Made by a program: the position numbers and the translations under genes
The notes under the pieces: model-generated
Seen by the model: the letters and a program-made list of their open reading frames with translations, nothing else
Databases searched by the model: none
Told to the model about the DNA's origin: nothing
Shown here: positions 1 to 6,738 of the stretch, piece after piece
How positions within the stretch are numbered: the first letter of the stretch is position 1
How the letters are laid out: the number at the start of each line of letters is the position of its first letter
Virus record (IMG/VR): IMGVR_UViG_3300023184_000024
Location: 1-64,000 of that record
Length of the DNA: 64,000 bases
DNA from: a virus
Direction: 5' to 3' (one strand)

Positions 1-207
1 GACTTCACAGACATATCTGATCTTGATTTAACTAATCCAGACAACATTGCACCATTTCTACTGGTGTTATCTCAGCAAAATACCAGCTACTATTACCAAA
101 AGTATCTTGCTCTCAGCGAAAAAATTATGTATAATAAGCAACACTTTGACACTTATGTACAAAGACAATATCAAAAAATTCAACAAGGAATACAATGCCA
201 AATTTAG
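1..207 (+). CDS. C-terminal end of an unidentified phage protein (partial)
   Basis: An open frame runs in from the left edge and stops with TAG at 205-207, giving the last 68 residues. The visible part is rich in Gln, Tyr, Asp and Asn and predicted mostly helical, without a motif I recognise. It overlaps the clpP start by 13 bases in another frame, so the two are probably co-transcribed and translationally coupled. Function unknown; only the tail of the gene is visible. Confidence 0.6.
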   Translation, partial: DFTDISDLDLTNPDNIAPFLLVLSQQNTSYYYQKYLALSEKIMYNKQHFDTYVQRQYQKIQQGIQCQI

Positions 208-788
208 TACCTATTGTGCTTGAACAAACAAGCAAGGGAGAACGTAGCTATGATATCTACAGTCGACTGCTTCGAGACCGTATCATTATGCTAGACACCG
301 AAGTCAGTGAGCATAGTGCCAGCTTGATTGTGGCACAGATGTTGTTTTTAGAAAGTGACGATCCTGACAAAGACATTAGTTTTTACATCAACAGTCCTGG
401 CGGCAGTGTCACTGCTGGCATGGCCATCTATGACACCATGCAGTTTATCAAGTGTGATGTGCACACCATTGTGATGGGACAGGCCTGTAGCATGGGCAGT
501 TTGTTGGCCACAGCAGGTGCGCCAGGCAAACGCTACATCTTGCCCTATGCACGACACATGATTCATCAGCCTAGTGGTGGTGCTCGTGGACAAGCCACAG
601 ATATTCAGATCCAAGCTAGAGAAATTCAAAAGATGAAACAGTACCTAACTGAAATCTATGTGCGACACAATTCTGCTGGCAAAACCTATGATGAGTTTGC
701 CGCAGACATGGAACGTGACTTCTTTATGAGTGCACAAGAAGCAGTGGATTACGGTCTAGCAGATAAAATAATCACCAAGCGTGATTAA
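195..788 (+). CDS. clpP: ATP-dependent Clp protease proteolytic subunit ClpP
   Basis: Complete 197-residue ClpP, the usual family length. The catalytic triad is intact: Ser99 in GQACSMG, His124 in HMIHQPSGG, and Asp175 in MERDFFM. The oxyanion-hole segment SPGGSV lies at 67-72. ClpP forms a double heptameric barrel that degrades proteins fed to it by ClpA or ClpX. Phages of the T4-like group often carry clpP, but this window also encodes a ClpA (58485-60746) with a ClpP-docking loop, so a phage-encoded ClpAP machine is plausible. A role as prohead-type protease is an alternative. Start chosen at the ATG that overlaps the upstream gene. Confidence 0.96.
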   Translation: MPNLVPIVLEQTSKGERSYDIYSRLLRDRIIMLDTEVSEHSASLIVAQMLFLESDDPDKDISFYINSPGGSVTAGMAIYDTMQFIKCDVHTIVMGQACSMGSLLATAGAPGKRYILPYARHMIHQPSGGARGQATDIQIQAREIQKMKQYLTEIYVRHNSAGKTYDEFAADMERDFFMSAQEAVDYGLADKIITKRD

Positions 789-886
789 ATCCAACCTGTA
801 AACTCGCTGTCAAGGTCAATGGGATGTACTTCCCAACCTTGATTTTTCCAGCGCAACAACATTATTAATGTGTTTAGAAATGTCAT
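785..886 (-). CDS. Tiny hypothetical protein (33 aa), last gene of a minus-strand mini-operon
   Basis: The minus-strand ATG at 886 overlaps the stop of the preceding 27-codon gene by 4 bases (ATGA). The stop TAA at 787-785 overlaps the clpP stop, so the two genes converge tail to tail. The peptide begins [20 protein letters not shown] and ends in TGWI. No family recognised. Support is positional: it is the fourth member of a chain of overlapping small ORFs. Confidence 0.5.
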   Translation of the reverse strand: MTFLNTLIMLLRWKNQGWEVHPIDLDSEFTGWI

Positions 887-966
887 TTAAAAAACTCCTG
901 CGCCATGTATATAAGAATTATTATTCCAAATATTATAATCTGAATTGCTACTAATTCTATATCCAT
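883..966 (-). CDS. Single-span membrane peptide (27 aa)
   Basis: The minus-strand ATG is at 966. The product is almost wholly one hydrophobic helix (IELVAIQIIIFGIIILIYMA) followed by QEFFK, so it should be a single-pass inner-membrane peptide. It overlaps the next gene by 4 bases and follows the previous stop by 2 bases. Such micro-membrane peptides are common in phage early regions, but no specific role can be given. Confidence 0.5.
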   Translation of the reverse strand: MDIELVAIQIIIFGIIILIYMAQEFFK

Positions 967-968
967 GA

Positions 969-1073
969 TCACTTCCAATAATGGTATTTGCTGGCAGAGC
1001 TTTGTCGATATTCGTGGATCATTTCGGCCCAATTGATTAGACCTTGGTATATTGTGTTTAAAACATTTTTCAT
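969..1073 (-). CDS. Tiny hypothetical protein (34 aa)
   Basis: The ATG at 1073 overlaps the stop of the upstream 54-codon gene in an ATGA junction, which indicates translational coupling. The peptide starts MKNVLNTIYQGLINWAEM and ends SKYHYWK; it is basic and aromatic, likely an amphipathic helix. No family recognised. Confidence 0.5.
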   Translation of the reverse strand: MKNVLNTIYQGLINWAEMIHEYRQSSASKYHYWK

Positions 1074-1234
1074 AGATAACTCCCTCGACGGTCAAACTCT
1101 TTGATCCAGTGTTCTACTTCACCGATGTCTTTGATATTTTTACTTGTAAGATAAGCGTCTAATTTACTTTGATAGTTCTGTTGTGGGAACATTTCAGCCA
1201 GACGCTCGATTAGTTTTGCTATTGTTGCTGTCAT
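1070..1234 (-). CDS. Small protein resembling the DUF3563 family (54 aa)
   Basis: The minus-strand ATG at 1234 is preceded by a good ribosome site (AAAGGAAG, 6 bases upstream). The C-terminal half (LDAYLTSKNIKDIGEVEHWI, then KEFDRRG) has the pattern of DUF3563-like short proteins: a YL pair, an acidic linker and a terminal (L/F)DRR. Function is unknown for that family. It is the first gene of a four-gene overlapping minus-strand cluster (1234 down to 785) inserted between plus-strand genes. Confidence 0.65.
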   Translation of the reverse strand: MTATIAKLIERLAEMFPQQNYQSKLDAYLTSKNIKDIGEVEHWIKEFDRRGSYL

Positions 1235-1256
1235 TTCGCTTCCTTTAATGTGAGAA

Positions 1257-1317
1257 ACTCATGGTTTCTACTGAGTTATTTATGTTGCATTGCAATAACA
1301 CTCATGGTTTCTACTGA
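1257..1317. repeat. 18-base direct repeat between divergent transcription units
   Basis: The 18-base sequence ACTCATGGTTTCTACTGA occurs at 1257-1274 and again at 1300-1317, 43 bases apart start to start. It lies just upstream of the minus-strand mini-operon (start 1234) and upstream of the plus-strand promoter at 1359. The spacing is about four helical turns, which would suit an operator bound on one DNA face. No matching pair was noticed at other promoters. Confidence 0.7.
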
Positions 1318-1336
1318 TTGTTGCACAAAAACAACA
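1318..1336. other. Small inverted repeat ahead of promoter
   Basis: GTTG and CAAC arms enclose an A-rich loop (GTTGCACAAAAACAAC). A very similar element, GTTGTGTAAAAACAAC, lies at 12976-12991. Both are followed within about 45 bases by a TTGAC(C/T)-type promoter. No U-tract follows, so it is not a good terminator. It could be an operator or an upstream promoter element. Confidence 0.35.
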
Positions 1337-1358
1337 CCAAAAACCCCCCAAATTTTGG

Positions 1359-1387
1359 TTGACCGGAAATACCCAATTTGCTATAAT
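1359..1387 (+). promoter_or_regulatory. sigma70-type promoter
   Basis: TTGACC at 1359-1364, a 17-base spacer, and TATAAT at 1382-1387. It is followed by ACTTGTATAGTAATTAAAA, then AGGAG and the ATG at 1418. The core is nearly identical to the promoters at 1687, 2099 and 2548. Confidence 0.88.
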
Positions 1388-1417
1388 ACTTGTATAGTAA
1401 TTAAAAAGGAGCCCGAG

Positions 1418-1690
1418 ATGACAGCAACAGAATCAATTCGTGCCGCAGTTGGCCGCAATATTCAGCGCGATCGTGAGATTGCCATGTACGGTTTAACAGA
1501 AGCTGATTTACGTGCCAGTGTCGAACGTAGCATTACATTCAAGACTTCAGGCCCAGCAATGGTTGCCGCCAGCTGGATGAGTGACTCACAAGAAGAGATT
1601 GCACACGGCATGAGCGAATCAGCTCGCAAGACCTTGAACCGTGCAAAATGGGTGCTTTTTGAGTACATCATGGACCGTGAAAACGGTTGA
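1418..1690 (+). CDS. Small hypothetical early protein (90 aa)
   Basis: The ATG at 1418 is chosen because it sits 7 bases after an AAAAAGGAG ribosome site and downstream of a consensus promoter. The open frame extends further upstream, but that extension would translate the promoter. The protein has an N-terminal basic helix (RAAVGRNIQRDREIAMYGLT) and a mixed C-terminus. No family recognised. It belongs to a series of four short genes, each with its own promoter. Confidence 0.75.
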   Translation: MTATESIRAAVGRNIQRDREIAMYGLTEADLRASVERSITFKTSGPAMVAASWMSDSQEEIAHGMSESARKTLNRAKWVLFEYIMDRENG

Positions 1691-1715
1691 CCAGAAATTC
1701 CCGATTTGTTATAAT
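1687..1715 (+). promoter_or_regulatory. sigma70-type promoter
   Basis: TTGACC at 1687-1692, 17-base spacer, TATAAT at 1710-1715. The -35 box overlaps the stop codon of the upstream gene. The +1 region (ACTTGTATAGTAATTAAAAGGAGC) repeats that of the promoter at 1359. Confidence 0.88.
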
Positions 1716-1744
1716 ACTTGTATAGTAATTAAAAGGAGCAGACA

Positions 1745-2098
1745 ATGACAGTAGTCGCAACACACATCACAGAACAACTGGTTCAAGACGCTTGCAATGA
1801 AGCAGGCATTCAGGCCCGTACAGCCGCCAAGGCATTTTATGCAAAACACGGTGATTGCGATGCCTGCGGCTTTGCATGGGTCAATGTCTGGGGTGTTCGC
1901 TCCAACAGCAAAGTAGGCAAGTGGCTACAGGCCGCAGGCTTCCGCAAAGACTACACCGGTGCATTGAGCCTGTGGAACCCCAGCGGTTACCCCACGCAAA
2001 GCATCAGCATCCTGGAAGCAGGTGCCGAAGCCTATGCCCAAGTGCTCAAAGACAAATTGGGACTGGATCGTGTTTACGCCGGCTCACGATTAGATTGA
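1745..2098 (+). CDS. Hypothetical early protein (117 aa)
   Basis: Complete ORF with AAAAGGAG 6 bases before the ATG. Residues 38-41 (CDAC) form a CxxC pair that could bind metal. The following segment (GFAWVNVWGVRSNSKVGKWL) suggests a compact alpha/beta fold. No paralogue was found in the window and no family is recognised with confidence. Confidence 0.75.
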   Translation: MTVVATHITEQLVQDACNEAGIQARTAAKAFYAKHGDCDACGFAWVNVWGVRSNSKVGKWLQAAGFRKDYTGALSLWNPSGYPTQSISILEAGAEAYAQVLKDKLGLDRVYAGSRLD

Positions 2099-2127
2099 TT
2101 GACCGATAATTCCCATTCTGCTATAAT
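2099..2127 (+). promoter_or_regulatory. sigma70-type promoter
   Basis: TTGACC at 2099-2104, 17-base spacer, TATAAT at 2122-2127. It drives the gene at 2159, which has AAAAGGAG in front of it. The -35 box again begins at the stop codon of the preceding gene. Confidence 0.87.
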
Positions 2128-2158
2128 ATACACATATTAACACTAAAAGGAGCGAGAA

Positions 2159-2542
2159 ATGACTAAAGTAAACTATGACGACTTTGCTAGTTTTGACATT
2201 AACGAGTGCTGTGACCACTTTGACAGTGAGAAGCAGAGCAACTGGAAGAAGATAAACAAGTTCATCGTGGCAGATGGACAAGAGTACGCCCACATTATGG
2301 AAACAAAGTTTGACTTTGATGAAACGGGTGCAAACGAGTACGAGGCCTTCCAAGCAGGCGTCAAGTATGCCCTTACCAAAATGAACATTGCGTTTGAAGC
2401 GGCCGCAGTAGACCTGCAGGTATGCGAGGTGGACTTGGTAGAGAGCATGGGCTTTGTGCTGGTACGTGCAGATGACGAGCCCGAGGACTTTGTAAAACGG
2501 GTTATGAAGAAGCCCGTGATGATGGTTGACAGCTGGGTCTAA
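2159..2542 (+). CDS. Hypothetical acidic early protein (127 aa)
   Basis: Complete ORF behind its own promoter and an AAAAGGAG site. The protein is strongly acidic (many Asp/Glu, for example in the N-terminal 60 residues) and has no recognisable motif. The C-terminus ends KKPVMMVDSWV. Acidic small early phage proteins often inhibit or mimic host DNA-binding targets, but nothing here shows that directly. Confidence 0.72.
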   Translation: MTKVNYDDFASFDINECCDHFDSEKQSNWKKINKFIVADGQEYAHIMETKFDFDETGANEYEAFQAGVKYALTKMNIAFEAAAVDLQVCEVDLVESMGFVLVRADDEPEDFVKRVMKKPVMMVDSWV

Positions 2543-2547
2543 TTTTG

Positions 2548-2576
2548 GTTGACCGGTATTTCTCAATTTGCTATAA
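2548..2576 (+). promoter_or_regulatory. sigma70-type promoter
   Basis: TTGACC at 2548-2553, 17-base spacer, TATAAT at 2571-2576, followed by ACTTGTACTGTAATTAAAAGGAGC before the ATG at 2607. This is the fourth member of the near-identical promoter/RBS cassette series. Confidence 0.88.
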
Positions 2577-2606
2577 TACTTGTACTGTAATTAAAAGGAG
2601 CCTAAG

Positions 2607-2879
2607 ATGACCGTTAATGAAATCAACCGTGCCATTATAACTGGCAATCTCAATAACACCGAATTGTCCAGCATTATTGATGCTGTGAAGTTTGCTCGAG
2701 CTCAATTAACTAAACAGAAAACTCGTACCTTCCAACTTGGGGACAGAGTAAAGTTTACCAGCAACCGCAATGGGTTGACCTATGTTGGTGATATTCAAAA
2801 GGTTAAAATTAAATTTGTACTGGTCAAAACCCCTGGCGGCCTGTTCAATGTACCAGCCAACATGCTGGAGGCGGCATGA
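2607..2879 (+). CDS. Small protein with a C-terminal SH3/KOW-like barrel (90 aa)
   Basis: The N-terminal 40 residues are helical. From about residue 44 the pattern FQLGDRVKFTSNRNG, then YVGDIQKV and VLVKTPGGLFNVPANML, fits a small beta-barrel of the SH3/KOW type seen in many phage hypotheticals. It may bind nucleic acid, but this is inference from the pattern only. It overlaps the next gene by 4 bases. Confidence 0.7.
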   Translation: MTVNEINRAIITGNLNNTELSSIIDAVKFARAQLTKQKTRTFQLGDRVKFTSNRNGLTYVGDIQKVKIKFVLVKTPGGLFNVPANMLEAA

Positions 2880-3046
2880 CATTCAAGCCGTTTCGTACTT
2901 GGCTAGCCGATGTATGGCGAGACAACTGTGAAGAAAACGACGGGTGGGGTCAACCTAGAATGACCATGAAAGAATATTTTGCACAATACAAATGGTGGCT
3001 CAAACGTGAGTACCAATATCAAAAAGGAAAAGGACGTGAATATTAA
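2876..3046 (+). CDS. Small basic hypothetical protein (56 aa)
   Basis: The ATG at 2876 overlaps the preceding stop (ATGA). The 56-residue product is Trp/Tyr/Lys rich (WLADVWRDN, MKEYFAQYKWWLKREYQYQK) and ends KGREY. No family recognised. The coupling and the 1-base gap to the next ATG support its being a real gene. Confidence 0.6.
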   Translation: MTFKPFRTWLADVWRDNCEENDGWGQPRMTMKEYFAQYKWWLKREYQYQKGKGREY

Positions 3047-3047
3047 C

Positions 3048-3287
3048 ATGCCATCACAAAGACAAATAGATGATGCACTACAATGGTCAGGTGCTGTGGC
3101 CATCATTGCAGGACATGTGCTCAATGCTGTAGGTCCCGGTGTGTACCCTTACAACATTCTGGCCTTTGCTGTGGGTACCATACTGTTTCTTGCCTGGGCC
3201 ATACGTGTGAGCAACAAACCCCAGATGTTGGTCAATGTTGTGGCATTGGTCATTGGACTTGTGGGTCTGGTTACCGCGTTTTTATAA
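3048..3287 (+). CDS. Small integral membrane protein (79 aa)
   Basis: The ATG at 3048 lies one base after the previous stop; an upstream extension would run through the 56-aa gene in another frame. After a short soluble N-terminus there are three hydrophobic stretches, about residues 13-30, 36-52 and 58-78, so three membrane spans are likely. It could be a small early membrane protein or a holin-like protein. No lysis gene is adjacent, so I do not assign one. Confidence 0.65.
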   Translation: MPSQRQIDDALQWSGAVAIIAGHVLNAVGPGVYPYNILAFAVGTILFLAWAIRVSNKPQMLVNVVALVIGLVGLVTAFL

Positions 3288-3288
3288 T

Positions 3289-3636
3289 ATGAAAGTCTTT
3301 CAAGAAACCACTGCTTGGGAGACCAATACTCCCAACCACATCTACTTTCTCGATGACAGCAAGAGCAAGATGTATGCCTACATCAAGTTTGGCGAAGGTA
3401 CACCATTTCGTTTTAAAAATCCTATTCGAATTGATGTTCGGGGACGCAAATTCCTTGAAGTGCCAAATCAATGGGGTTTTACAATGGATGACCAACCACT
3501 TGGTCAAACATGGAAGATTACTGGGTCCAAAGGCGATGTTTACACAGTCACTGATGAATCAGGAACACTAACTTGCAGTTGTTCGGGATTCAAGTTCCGT
3601 GGCGCATGTAAACACACTAGCCAGGTCAACTGTTAA
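3289..3636 (+). CDS. SWIM-type zinc-finger protein (115 aa)
   Basis: The start at ATG 3289 is one base after the preceding stop. The C-terminus carries the CxC...CxH signature of a SWIM finger: Cys96, Cys98, Cys107 and His109. SWIM fingers bind Zn and take part in DNA or protein contacts. The N-terminal 80 residues are beta-rich and unassigned. Transcription ends at the hairpin starting at 3657. Confidence 0.78.
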   Translation: MKVFQETTAWETNTPNHIYFLDDSKSKMYAYIKFGEGTPFRFKNPIRIDVRGRKFLEVPNQWGFTMDDQPLGQTWKITGSKGDVYTVTDESGTLTCSCSGFKFRGACKHTSQVNC

Positions 3637-3656
3637 TATTTGATTTTGATGTCACA

Positions 3657-3682
3657 AAAAAGCCACCCTAGGGTGGCTTTTA
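3657..3682. terminator. Bidirectional intrinsic terminator
   Basis: The stem AAAGCCACCC/GGGTGGCTTT is flanked by A-runs on one side and a T-run on the other. It lies between the plus-strand gene ending at 3636 and the minus-strand frame ending at 3680, so it can serve both directions. Its stem resembles the terminator at 4603. Confidence 0.88.
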
Positions 3683-3863
3683 TGTTTGCTTATGAATTTG
3701 TTGGTATTTCATAAGAGCTAGATTCCTAGCTAACCATAATCTAAATTTTGCATGGTCTGATGGTTCAAAGTCTTCATGGACTATTTTACCAAACTCTACG
3801 CTACGTCGATTACGACCAAATGTGACCTCATCGTCGATGACAAGGTCACTGTCTTCAACACCG
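3680..3863 (-). pseudogene. Start-less coding remnant or frameshift-dependent ORF
   Basis: The minus strand carries about 60 codons of protein-like sequence (DLVIDDEVTFGRNRRSVEFG, later ARNLALMKYQQIHKQ) ending at the terminator. No ATG, GTG or TTG start was found near its 5' end. It begins directly after the stop of the secreted protein gene (3867-4085), in the +1 frame relative to it. It may be a gene that lost its start, a gene with a non-standard start, or a frameshift extension of the upstream gene. Confidence 0.45.
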
Positions 3864-3866
3864 TAA

Positions 3867-4085
3867 TTATTTTGCGACTTTGGCGTCTGCTTTAGATGCG
3901 TCTTTCTTAGCAGGATCACTTTTGGCAGGCGTTGCTGTCGCTGGAGCGATAGGGGCCGGAGCGGCAGCGGCAGGTGCTGTGACAGCAGGTTTGGCATCAG
4001 CTTTCTTTTCTTCTTTCTTGGCAGGTTCTGCGGCGAAAGCGGTAACAGCAAATGCAGTGGCAATGATAGCAATAGTTGATTTCAT
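3867..4085 (-). CDS. Secreted Ala/Pro/Lys-rich protein (72 aa)
   Basis: The minus-strand ATG at 4085 is preceded by AAAGGAAACTT. Residues 1-19 (MKSTIAIIATAFAVTAFAA) form a clear Sec signal peptide with an AFA cleavage site. The mature part is low complexity, rich in Ala, Pro and Lys (repeated AKKEEKKADAKP-like units). Host envelope proteins of this look are common in beta- and gammaproteobacteria, so it may have been acquired from a host. Role unknown, probably periplasmic. Confidence 0.72.
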   Translation of the reverse strand: MKSTIAIIATAFAVTAFAAEPAKKEEKKADAKPAVTAPAAAAPAPIAPATATPAKSDPAKKDASKADAKVAK

Positions 4086-4219
4086 GATAAGTTTCCTTTG
4101 GTTAATGTAGGAATGTTTACTCCTACACATATATAACGCCTTGGATTGCGATTTAGTTGACAACATTTGGGCATTTTTCCAAACAATTACTTTTAGGCAA
4201 CATGCATTGCCAAAAAGCA

Positions 4220-4247
4220 TTGATTTTTTAACAGTTTGTGTTATACT
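4220..4247 (+). promoter_or_regulatory. sigma70-type promoter (weaker)
   Basis: TTGATT at 4220-4225, 16-base spacer, TATACT at 4242-4247, upstream of the helix-turn-helix gene at 4300. An AAAGGAAA ribosome site lies at about 4289. Confidence 0.65.
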
Positions 4248-4299
4248 AGTATCACGTTGCAATTTTATTGTAACGAAATTTTATTTTAAAGGAAATGTT

Positions 4300-4569
4300 A
4301 TGAAATTTATTAATCCAGAAACCAAAACATACAAGATCTTTTCTGCATTGCAGAAAGGCGAAACATTGACAGCTAGCCAAGCTGAAAAGCGTTTTGGAGT
4401 TAAAAACCTAAGCGCAGAAGCTAGCCGTATTCGCCAGCATGGTTTTGCTGTGTATGCAAACACACGCAAGGCCGGCAATGGTGTAACAGTCACCGAGTAC
4501 GTTTTGGGCAAACCTAGCCGTAAGGTTGTTGCCGCCGGTTACAAAGCATTGGCTTTGGGTTTGGTTTAA
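4300..4569 (+). CDS. Winged-helix/helix-turn-helix-like DNA-binding protein (89 aa)
   Basis: Start at ATG 4300, behind AAAGGAAATGTT. The segment KIFSALQKGETLTASQAEKR, then FGVKNLSAEASRIRQHGFAV, has the shape of a winged-helix domain (three helices, then a beta wing ending in VTEYVLGKPSRK). The C-terminus is basic. It sits alone between its own promoter and a terminator, fitting a phage transcription regulator. The target is unknown. Confidence 0.72.
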   Translation: MKFINPETKTYKIFSALQKGETLTASQAEKRFGVKNLSAEASRIRQHGFAVYANTRKAGNGVTVTEYVLGKPSRKVVAAGYKALALGLV

Positions 4570-4578
4570 AAATTCGCT

Positions 4579-4635
4579 GAACTGTTCAAACAGTTCACAC
4601 CAAATAAAGCCACCCACGGTGGCTTTATTCTTTTG
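4579..4635 (+). terminator. Tandem hairpins with intrinsic terminator
   Basis: A first inverted repeat GAACTG/CAGTTC lies at 4579-4596. A second hairpin follows, with AAAGCCACC and GGTGGCTTT arms (4603-4628) and a T-rich tail (ATTCTTTT). The second is a classical intrinsic terminator ending the HTH gene unit. Confidence 0.86.
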
Positions 4636-4655
4636 TATTGTGGAAATTTATACGT

Positions 4656-4661
4656 TAAATA
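4656..4661 (+). promoter_or_regulatory. Late-type promoter element TAAATA
   Basis: TAAATA at 4656-4661 ends 5 bases before the ATG at 4667. T4-group late promoters have TATAAATA at about -10, so the transcript would begin at or next to the start codon (leaderless). Confidence 0.55.
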
Positions 4662-4666
4662 TCTAA

Positions 4667-5305
4667 ATGATACATGCACAGCACATACACAATGTTTTTG
4701 ATTTAGATGAAGTTGATCGTATTAAAAAACTCTTGTCCTTGGTTCCTGCACAAGACCATATTAAAAATAGGTCAATTGTGACCAACGGGTTTACATCCAA
4801 GGATCCGATTTACCTAGCTATAAAAAAACTTGTAATTGACCGCATCAATACAGTGTGTGAACACAAGGTATCGAACCTAACAGTTGGCATGCACTTGATA
4901 ACAAGAGACCCATTTGGTATACACAGCGATGCGCCAGGCAAGGGCGACAATGGTAGTGGGATTGCCTATTTGGTTCCGTTAGAAATGGTTCGCAACGACA
5001 GTGCCAAACCAACGTCAAGTACCATCATTTTTGATCAAGTCTGGACAGACACCACATCAATAGAAGATTACATTGCCAGTGGCCCTGAAAAAGTTGCTAG
5101 TCCGGCAACACATGTTTGGCCCATGCTGTCCGAAAAGTGCGATCCTGCTTGGGCGCCCTACCTCAGCGTCAAGCTTGTGGCCGAGTGGCAAATTGGTTCC
5201 GTTATAGTCTGGGATCGAAGGTTGTTGCATGCCAGTGATGATTTTTTGGCTGCAGGATTAATTGAAAAATCAGCCTTGGTTCTCTTTACTAATTCGCAGT
5301 CATGA
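4667..5305 (+). CDS. 2OG-Fe(II) oxygenase-like protein (212 aa)
   Basis: The HxD pair (His86, Asp88 in GIHSDAPGKG) and a distal His188 (RLLHASDD) fit the 2-His-1-carboxylate iron site of 2-oxoglutarate oxygenases. A strand pattern (SVIVWDRRLLHAS) of the double-stranded beta helix precedes the last His. Such enzymes hydroxylate small molecules, nucleotides or protein side chains; the substrate is unknown. It overlaps the next gene, a radical SAM enzyme, by 4 bases, so the two probably act on the same product. Confidence 0.72.
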   Translation: MIHAQHIHNVFDLDEVDRIKKLLSLVPAQDHIKNRSIVTNGFTSKDPIYLAIKKLVIDRINTVCEHKVSNLTVGMHLITRDPFGIHSDAPGKGDNGSGIAYLVPLEMVRNDSAKPTSSTIIFDQVWTDTTSIEDYIASGPEKVASPATHVWPMLSEKCDPAWAPYLSVKLVAEWQIGSVIVWDRRLLHASDDFLAAGLIEKSALVLFTNSQS

Positions 5306-6738
5306 TAACAGCAGTGATTGCGTCGGTTCCTTGGACTGACACTGACTCCCCATTGATGGCGCCAGGTGTGTTAAAAAGCGCACTGACTCAGCATGGAATA
5401 AAATCAGTGGCCATTGATTTAAATGCAGAAATACGTCAATACATTTTGACCCACCCAAAGAAAGATGACTTGTTGCAGTTTATATTGACCGAACAAGTCA
5501 CTGCCGGATGTGAGCAAGATGTACACGACCTGATAAACATGATGGTTGATCGTATACTAGCATTTAATCCAGAATGGGCAATATTGAGTCTGTTGACCTA
5601 CATAAGTCAGATACCAAACAAATGGTTGTGCTTCCAACTACGGCAGAGAAATCCAAACATTAAAATTATCATTGGCGGCCCTGGGTGTTTCAGTAGTTTA
5701 AAAAGCATTGATTCGTACGCAGTGAATTTAAAATCTCAAGGGTTGGTTGACCATTTTGTAGCCGGTGATGGTGAAGTGGCCCTGCCTATGCTGTTAAAGG
5801 GCGAAACCGGTCCGGGGATCAACAATGTTGATTGGCAACAGCTAGATAACATAGATATTTTGCCAAGTCCAGACTACGATGACTACGATTGGTCACTGTA
5901 TCGATTAAAAAAAGTCAACATCCTAGGTAGTCGTGGCTGTGTCAGAGAATGTACTTTTTGTGACATACACGAACATTGGCCAAAATTTCAATGGAGGTCA
6001 GGTGCAAATATCTTTGAAGAAATGAAGCATCAAAGAGAAAAGTACGGTATTAATTATTTTTCATTTGCTGACAGTTTGGTCAATGGCAACCAGCGTGAGT
6101 ACCGGGACCTCATACAACGACTAGCTGATTACAACCAAGCCAAGACTGATCCTGATGATAAAATCAACTGGACCGGTGCATTCATTGTACGCCCGGCCGA
6201 TCAGATGAAAGAACGCGACTGGGAATTGACTGCTGCCAGTGGTGCAGTCATGTTGTCCGTGGGAGTAGAGAGTTTTGTAGAGCACATACGATACCATATT
6301 AAAAAGAAATTCAGCAATGCTGACCTTGACTATGCTTTACAAATGGCACAGAAGCACACGGTGTCCATGCAGTTGTTGATGATTGTTGGGTACGTAACTG
6401 AAACTCAAGAAGATCACGAACAGCAAAAACAATGGGTCACTGATAACCAGCATTATATAAACTCACCCATCAAGCTTATTCAAATTGGCAGTGGACTGGG
6501 CATACTTCCCGGCACCTGGCTACAACGCAATCAAGAAAGCTTGGGTATAAAAATTGGCAGTGCTGATGTGTATCAAGATTGGGTTAGAGAATCAATTGGC
6601 AGCACTCCGTTGGTTCGCATGCAATGGCACAAAGAGATGAAGCAACACATGGAACAAACAGGGTTTACTGTGGCCTACCTCAAAGATAACCATGTGTTGA
6701 TTGAAAATTATCTACGGGATCGTTATGCCAAAACTTAG
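5302..6738 (+). CDS. B12-binding-domain radical SAM enzyme (478 aa)
   Basis: The N-terminal third has the layout of a cobalamin-binding Rossmann domain (IKSVAIDLNAE, IIIGGPGCF, DHFVAGDGEVALPML). The radical SAM core follows, with Cys213, Cys217 and Cys220 in GCVRECTFC binding the 4Fe-4S cluster. The later SVGVESF and GYVTETQEDH segments match the TIM-barrel strands of this class. Members methylate or rearrange unactivated carbons in natural products, hopanoids, chlorins and glycans. The overlaps with the oxygenase upstream and the hypothetical gene downstream indicate a dedicated pathway; the substrate is unknown. Confidence 0.88.
   Translation: MITAVIASVPWTDTDSPLMAPGVLKSALTQHGIKSVAIDLNAEIRQYILTHPKKDDLLQFILTEQVTAGCEQDVHDLINMMVDRILAFNPEWAILSLLTYISQIPNKWLCFQLRQRNPNIKIIIGGPGCFSSLKSIDSYAVNLKSQGLVDHFVAGDGEVALPMLLKGETGPGINNVDWQQLDNIDILPSPDYDDYDWSLYRLKKVNILGSRGCVRECTFCDIHEHWPKFQWRSGANIFEEMKHQREKYGINYFSFADSLVNGNQREYRDLIQRLADYNQAKTDPDDKINWTGAFIVRPADQMKERDWELTAASGAVMLSVGVESFVEHIRYHIKKKFSNADLDYALQMAQKHTVSMQLLMIVGYVTETQEDHEQQKQWVTDNQHYINSPIKLIQIGSGLGILPGTWLQRNQESLGIKIGSADVYQDWVRESIGSTPLVRMQWHKEMKQHMEQTGFTVAYLKDNHVLIENYLRDRYAKT

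Noticed and set aside
3048-3287. Assigning the small 3-span membrane protein as a holin
   Set aside because: It lies in an early region without a neighbouring endolysin; the 3TM-type protein at 56063 is a better holin candidate.
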